A DNA stretch of 64,000 nt from Perca fluviatilis (taxonomy: Eukaryota > Chordata > Actinopteri > Perciformes > Percidae). The stretch covers positions 6,482,309 to 6,546,308 of the forward strand of contig NC_053133.1 in the NCBI RefSeq assembly GCF_010015445.1. Reading direction: 5' to 3'. Below the pieces are notes generated by a model. It saw nothing but the letters and a program-made list of their open reading frames with translations. It was not told the DNA's origin and did not search any database. Position numbers and translations under genes: made by a program. Positions 1 through 64,000 of this stretch are shown here, one piece after another. How positions within the stretch are numbered: position 1 is the stretch's first letter; every line of letters begins with the position of its first letter.

Positions 1-127
1 AGTATATAGATTTATTACGCCCCTGTGGACCACAGAGCTTCTGTGGGTGCATTATATTAACGGTTAAATTTTGATATTTCAATGTTTGTGTTTTGTGTTT
101 TTTAACCCAACTCGCGTTCCGTTGTAT

Positions 128-158
128 TTGGCTGTATCATAGCAACCAACGGGGGCGG
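128..158 (+). promoter_or_regulatory. candidate promoter: X-box-like RFX site and GC box
   Basis: At 134-146 the sequence GTATCATAGCAAC has a perfect right half-site (AGCAAC) of the RFX X-box and a left half matching 4 of 6 positions. A GGGGGCGG GC box follows at 151-158. There is no clear TATA box. Motile-cilium genes are commonly driven by RFX and FOXJ1 factors, so an X-box just upstream of this gene would make sense. This is inference from motif and position; no transcription start is visible. Confidence 0.35.
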
Positions 159-159
159 T

Positions 160-320
160 TTAGGGTTTAGTCATAGGGTTTAGTTTGGCTCTGCAGCGAT
201 GATATGGCTGGGAGAGGAAGCGTGTGGTTTCCATGGACACCGTTGATACCAAACTGTCGGTGAAAGTTTGGAAACAGAAAAGGAATTTCAAATATACGCA
301 TATACACATATACATATACG
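160..320 (+). other. odad2 (armc4): candidate non-coding exon 1 of odad2
   Basis: The first coding exon has a splice acceptor 24 nt upstream of its ATG, so a 5' exon must exist. The best donor upstream is at 321 (ACG then GTAAGT), just downstream of the GC box and X-box-like site. The stretch contains several ATGs (for example at 233), none in frame with the odad2 ATG after splicing, so it would be 5' UTR with short upstream ORFs. The start is a guess. Confidence 0.35.
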
Positions 321-1168
321 GTAAGTTTTCTCTTAAGTACATTTGTCGACGTAACAAATCATTGTAGAAACATGTAACATTAACGTGTGTTTTATTGACG
401 AGGAAAAGCGGAAAATTAGCTAAAGAACGTTATATCAGCGTTGCTAACGGCACAAACGCGTAACGTTAACTTTAGCTAGCTAGTCAGTGTTCCGTTTAGT
501 TAGCTAGCTAAACGTCCAAATTAACGTAAAGGCGAAGAACTTAGCAAGTAAGTTCACGCTATAAATATTCAGCAAGAAGTTAACGTTAACTAGAAAATGT
601 TAAAGTTACAAAAAATACTGTTAACTGTTAACCCATAACGTTAGATATTATTGAGCACCATATAGCTAGCTAGCTAGCTAGCTATATAGCTAACCCATGC
701 ACTATTATACATATTTATGTAATATTCACTCAATGCACGGTAAAAATATATATCCACCTCTCAACAAACAGGTGTGCTAGAATTGCTTGAGAACATTAAC
801 TAGCTAGCTAGCTAGATATCCAGTACAGTTTGTAGTCTGACAAAATGTTACCTGAAAGGTAAAAAAGGCTGAGCTTATAGTTTTGTAAGAATTTGTTTGA
901 GTGACATTATGTAAGGCCCTTGGGCTAACTATATCATTTAGATTTAGATCTTTCTAAATCTTTTAATGGCTTTTTAAACTATTTTGAAGATAAACCTCTT
1001 ATGACCTCAGCAGCGTTTACTTTCTAAAACAGTGGTTCTCAAAGTGGGGTCCGGAGACCCCCAGGGGTCCTTGAAGAGGTTCAAATTAAAAAAATAAAAG
1101 TTGTGAAGCATTATATGAGCCCATATTAAGCCACACACTGTTTAAGATAGTGTTGTTTTTATTTTTAG
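321..1168 (+). other. intron 1
   Basis: A+T-rich intron. It contains clusters of GCTA/TAGC repeats near 475-510, 660-690 and 800-815. At about 1030-1075 there is a short stretch resembling the end of a non-autonomous hAT element (AGTGGTTCTCAAAGTGGGG followed by a CCCCCAGGGGTCC palindrome). No ORF or RNA gene was recognised. Confidence 0.5.
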
Positions 1169-1192
1169 TTTCAGAATATCCCAGCTGGTGCT

Positions 1193-61006
<59,814 letters not shown>

Positions 61007-62105
61007 GTCAGTGGTAGTGCTGCTGAAGCTGGATTTATGACTCCTTACTTCAATTTTTGTTGTAGCTAATTTTCAAAGTAGTCATTTCTTTAGTTTATTT
61101 GGTGCTTTTGAGACTAAATCTGGCATAATTACATTGAGGAAAATGTGCTTGGCCTCCCATCACTCTTGTTTAAGCGATGTGTGAAAAACACTGAGTAATA
61201 AACTTTGAAAAGCTGTGACTATTTTCAGAGCCTTTGACCAATGGAGCAGAAACAAAGTGTGTTTTATTCGGTGGCGGAAATATGACTCCACTTTCTAGCC
61301 GTCATGGGAATTCAGAAAAGCAAACAGCTCAGTGTGTGCGCATTGCCATTTCTCCGGTAGACCCTAGATGCCATTACAGCTCAAGTCAAAGGGCTGTAGC
61401 TGGGGGTAACTGTTGCTAAGGGTTGTTCCTGGACATCAGGGTAGAATGCAGCAGTGTTATGGCTCAGGCCAAAAAGTGGGGTCAGAGCTGTTCAAAGCAA
61501 AAAGAGAACAAGGTTGTTTTTTTGACTCTGTAAAGCTACATCCGCCTGCTTTCTTCATTATTGAGTTGTGTAATGCTCTTCCAAAAAGAAACACGCATTG
61601 TTTTGTCTAACATTTGAGCCTGTCGGGCTGTTTCCATGCTGAGCTCCAGAGACTGTTTATGTTGGTCTCTGACAGTGATGTAGAGATTTTATGTTAAGAT
61701 TACGCTGTAATTGATGTCTTGTCACAGATGATCATGTACCCATATTTTAGCATTTTGGGAAAACATTGCTATCTTATTCTCTAATTCAATCATGTTTCAC
61801 ATAGGAGGACTTTCACATGAGAAATCTTTTTGTGGCCACAGTGAGTTAAAGCTATCACCCCCTCCCTAAATAACAACTGCAATAGAAATTATGAAGTGGT
61901 TATGCCATTGCAGCCAGATATTTTTTTTCCCATGTTCATTAAATGGCTTGATCTGCTGTTACAGTGTATGTGGTTCAACACCAGCCATAATTGGTAGCTG
62001 GACGGAACATTGGGTGCTCCAAAAAAGTGATGTCCAATTTGCAAAGCTGAATGCTTTTTGTAGTTTGAGCCACGACGAAAACTGGACATGCCCACTTTTT
62101 AGCTC

Positions 62106-62112
62106 TGTGTGT

Positions 62113-62200
<88 letters not shown>
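62106..62200. repeat. (TG)n microsatellite
   Basis: About 47 TG units with a single TATG interruption near the start. Confidence 0.96.
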
Positions 62201-62201
<1 letters not shown>

Positions 62202-63666
62202 TATATTTAAAATTCTAGTGTGAGTTTTTGTGTATGGGCGTGTGTGCAAATGCAAGACATACCACCCTTTTTAATCTGTCTCTGTGTTTGCCCTTATTAA
62301 TGTACCAGTTAAGAGTTGCAACACTACTCCATAATGTATTTTGGGACTTTTAAAGAGCTTAATAACCAAAGGCCACGTGACTTCACCAGAATTGCATTTG
62401 TTCCTAATCTCCGACATGGAAACACAACACAGGCAGCCTCATTGTTCAGTCTGACCTCTGTCTCAGCCAGTCTGGGAGGGAGGCTGATACTTACCTGCCT
62501 GACCCCGGAGGAAACATTACAGTGGGAGAGCTTGTCAATCTCCTCGATTCAGTGTGCACTGTAATGTTCTGCTTCATGATATACAGGTAGGGAGAATGTG
62601 TTAAAACAACATCCCCAATAGTTGTGAATAGGTTGGAGAGGGTTTGTCGAGGATTGATACAGCGCCCTGTATCTAATTTATATCCCTGTGTAAAATTCTG
62701 GACTGCCCATTTTATTATTACAACCATATTTCAAAGAGCTTTTTCTTTGCCACTGAGAAGCTCTCAAAACAAGTTCACGCATGTGTAGTATACGAGCACA
62801 GGTCTCTCTTACTCCAAAGTTGGTTTAGAAAGTTTGATTTTCTCTCTAGCCCACTTAATGGTGAATGGCCCGGCCCTTTAGATTCACAGGGGAAATAAAG
62901 CATTGAAAAGAAAGTATTTCACACTGGAAAACACATTAGTGGCTTGTCTTTGTCTTTGACCCCTTCCAAAGCCTTCACATTTGGTCCAGACTCCAGAATC
63001 AATTAAAATATTTAATGTACATTTAATTATACCTCTTTAAATAAAACACTTTGATTTGTTTTGGACACAACCTACTGTCATTCACATTGTCTTTAGTTGC
63101 CTAAATTTTCTGTCAGCATATTTTCCTGCTGGCCTCTCAGGTCAGACCTTGTTTAAGAAAAGGGATTCAAGTGCTTGCTCTCACAGGAAATACATACCAG
63201 GTAAAAGAGAATTCTAGCCTGAGAGATGAATCACCCTCACCGTTTGATTTGACATCCACTCTTGGTATCTCACAGTTTTATACAGATGTGCTTCATTTTG
63301 TGTCATGTACAAAATCAACATGCCTTCCCCCTGTGCTTTACATCGCTTCCAAAAGGACTGGGGATTGTTTGTTGAAACCATAAATCCTTGTAGACAGCTT
63401 TAGCCAGCTATTTGTATTAAAGAGGCTCTTTCATAAGAAAAGCTTTGTGAAGTAAATTGTTGAAAATTACAAAATGCGAATGGTAATTATTGGTAATTTT
63501 CAACTGAAGGTATTCCAGAGCGTAGCTTTTGCCAGGTCCTGGTATGTATTTTAAGAGAAAAACTTTTGCACTTTTGTTGCCATGAGCACACTTCTGGCCC
63601 GGCACAGTTAGTGTTTGTTATAATTAGTTTTCTCGGTCAGACTTGATTGAAAGTGCACAGTGAGGC

Positions 63667-63695
63667 TGTGTGTGTGTGTGTGTGTGTGTGTGTGG
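63667..63695. repeat. short (TG)n microsatellite followed by a G-rich stretch
   Basis: About 14 TG units, then GGGGAGGGGGGG at about 63694-63705. Confidence 0.9.
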
Positions 63696-64000
63696 GGAGG
63701 GGGGGAATTTGAGGATAGGAATAAAAAGCAAGGAGAGCATCACAGGTTTACTTCTACAGTTTCCTGTTGGTTTGTGTGTAACATAACTTCAGGTTGTGGG
63801 TGTGGTGAGCAGATGATACAGGCAATGTGCACTGCCTGATCTGTTATGACTACCATGTATTTGAGATCCATGAAGTGTAATGTTTTAGAGCAACTTCAGC
63901 CTCTCTCCCCCACGCCTGGACCAGAAATGCCAAGCCATGTTCTTTAGCTTGCACAGGCTCAGACTGAAACTTTCCCCTTAAAGTCATTGATTTGAAAGCA

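Larger units (their letters stand above)
61007..64000 (+). other. last intron (incomplete)
   Basis: At least 3 kb, A/T-rich. It contains the (TG)n runs listed separately; no exon with the expected C-terminal text, no other gene and no recognised transposon. Confidence 0.6.

Overview
This window is a stretch of a ray-finned fish genome, probably a percomorph teleost. It has spliced GT-AG exons, A+T-rich introns, long (TG)n, (CT)n and (TA)n microsatellites, and dense teleost-type transposons: L1, an L2/Rex1-like LINE, hAT, Harbinger-like MITEs and Tc1/mariner.

One host gene fills the window on the + strand: armc4, now called odad2 (armadillo repeat containing 4 / outer dynein arm docking complex subunit 2), a protein needed to dock outer dynein arms on motile cilia. 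I assembled 20 coding exons from 1193 to 61006. Splice phases agree across every junction, and the translated exons match the known vertebrate protein in order. They encode about 1082 residues if both copies of a duplicated exon are used, and about 1032 if one is used. The last roughly 35 codons are not here, so the final exon should lie beyond 64000. A candidate promoter and non-coding first exon lie at about 130-320.

Layout: 1-13690 holds the promoter region and the N-terminal and linker exons, including a tandemly duplicated exon (10538-10684 and 12501-12650). From 13691 to 37151 is a 23.5-kb intron packed with nested transposons. From 37152 to 61006 are the armadillo-repeat exons, separated by introns carrying an L1, a stack of MITEs and LINEs, and Tc1 debris. 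From 61007 to 64000 is the start of the last intron.

The most interesting points are: (1) the duplicated in-frame exon, best explained by a tandem duplication of about 9.4 kb with an internal deletion; (2) an L1 copy split by two DNA transposons, each of which carries another transposon, all datable by target-site duplications; (3) a BED zinc-finger reading frame split by an element carrying its own BED finger; (4) a GC-AG intron in the armadillo region and a 47-bp tandem duplication that copies a splice donor. I saw no second host gene, no tRNA or rRNA, and no CRISPR-like array. All homology statements come from reading the sequence and from memory of the families; no search was run.
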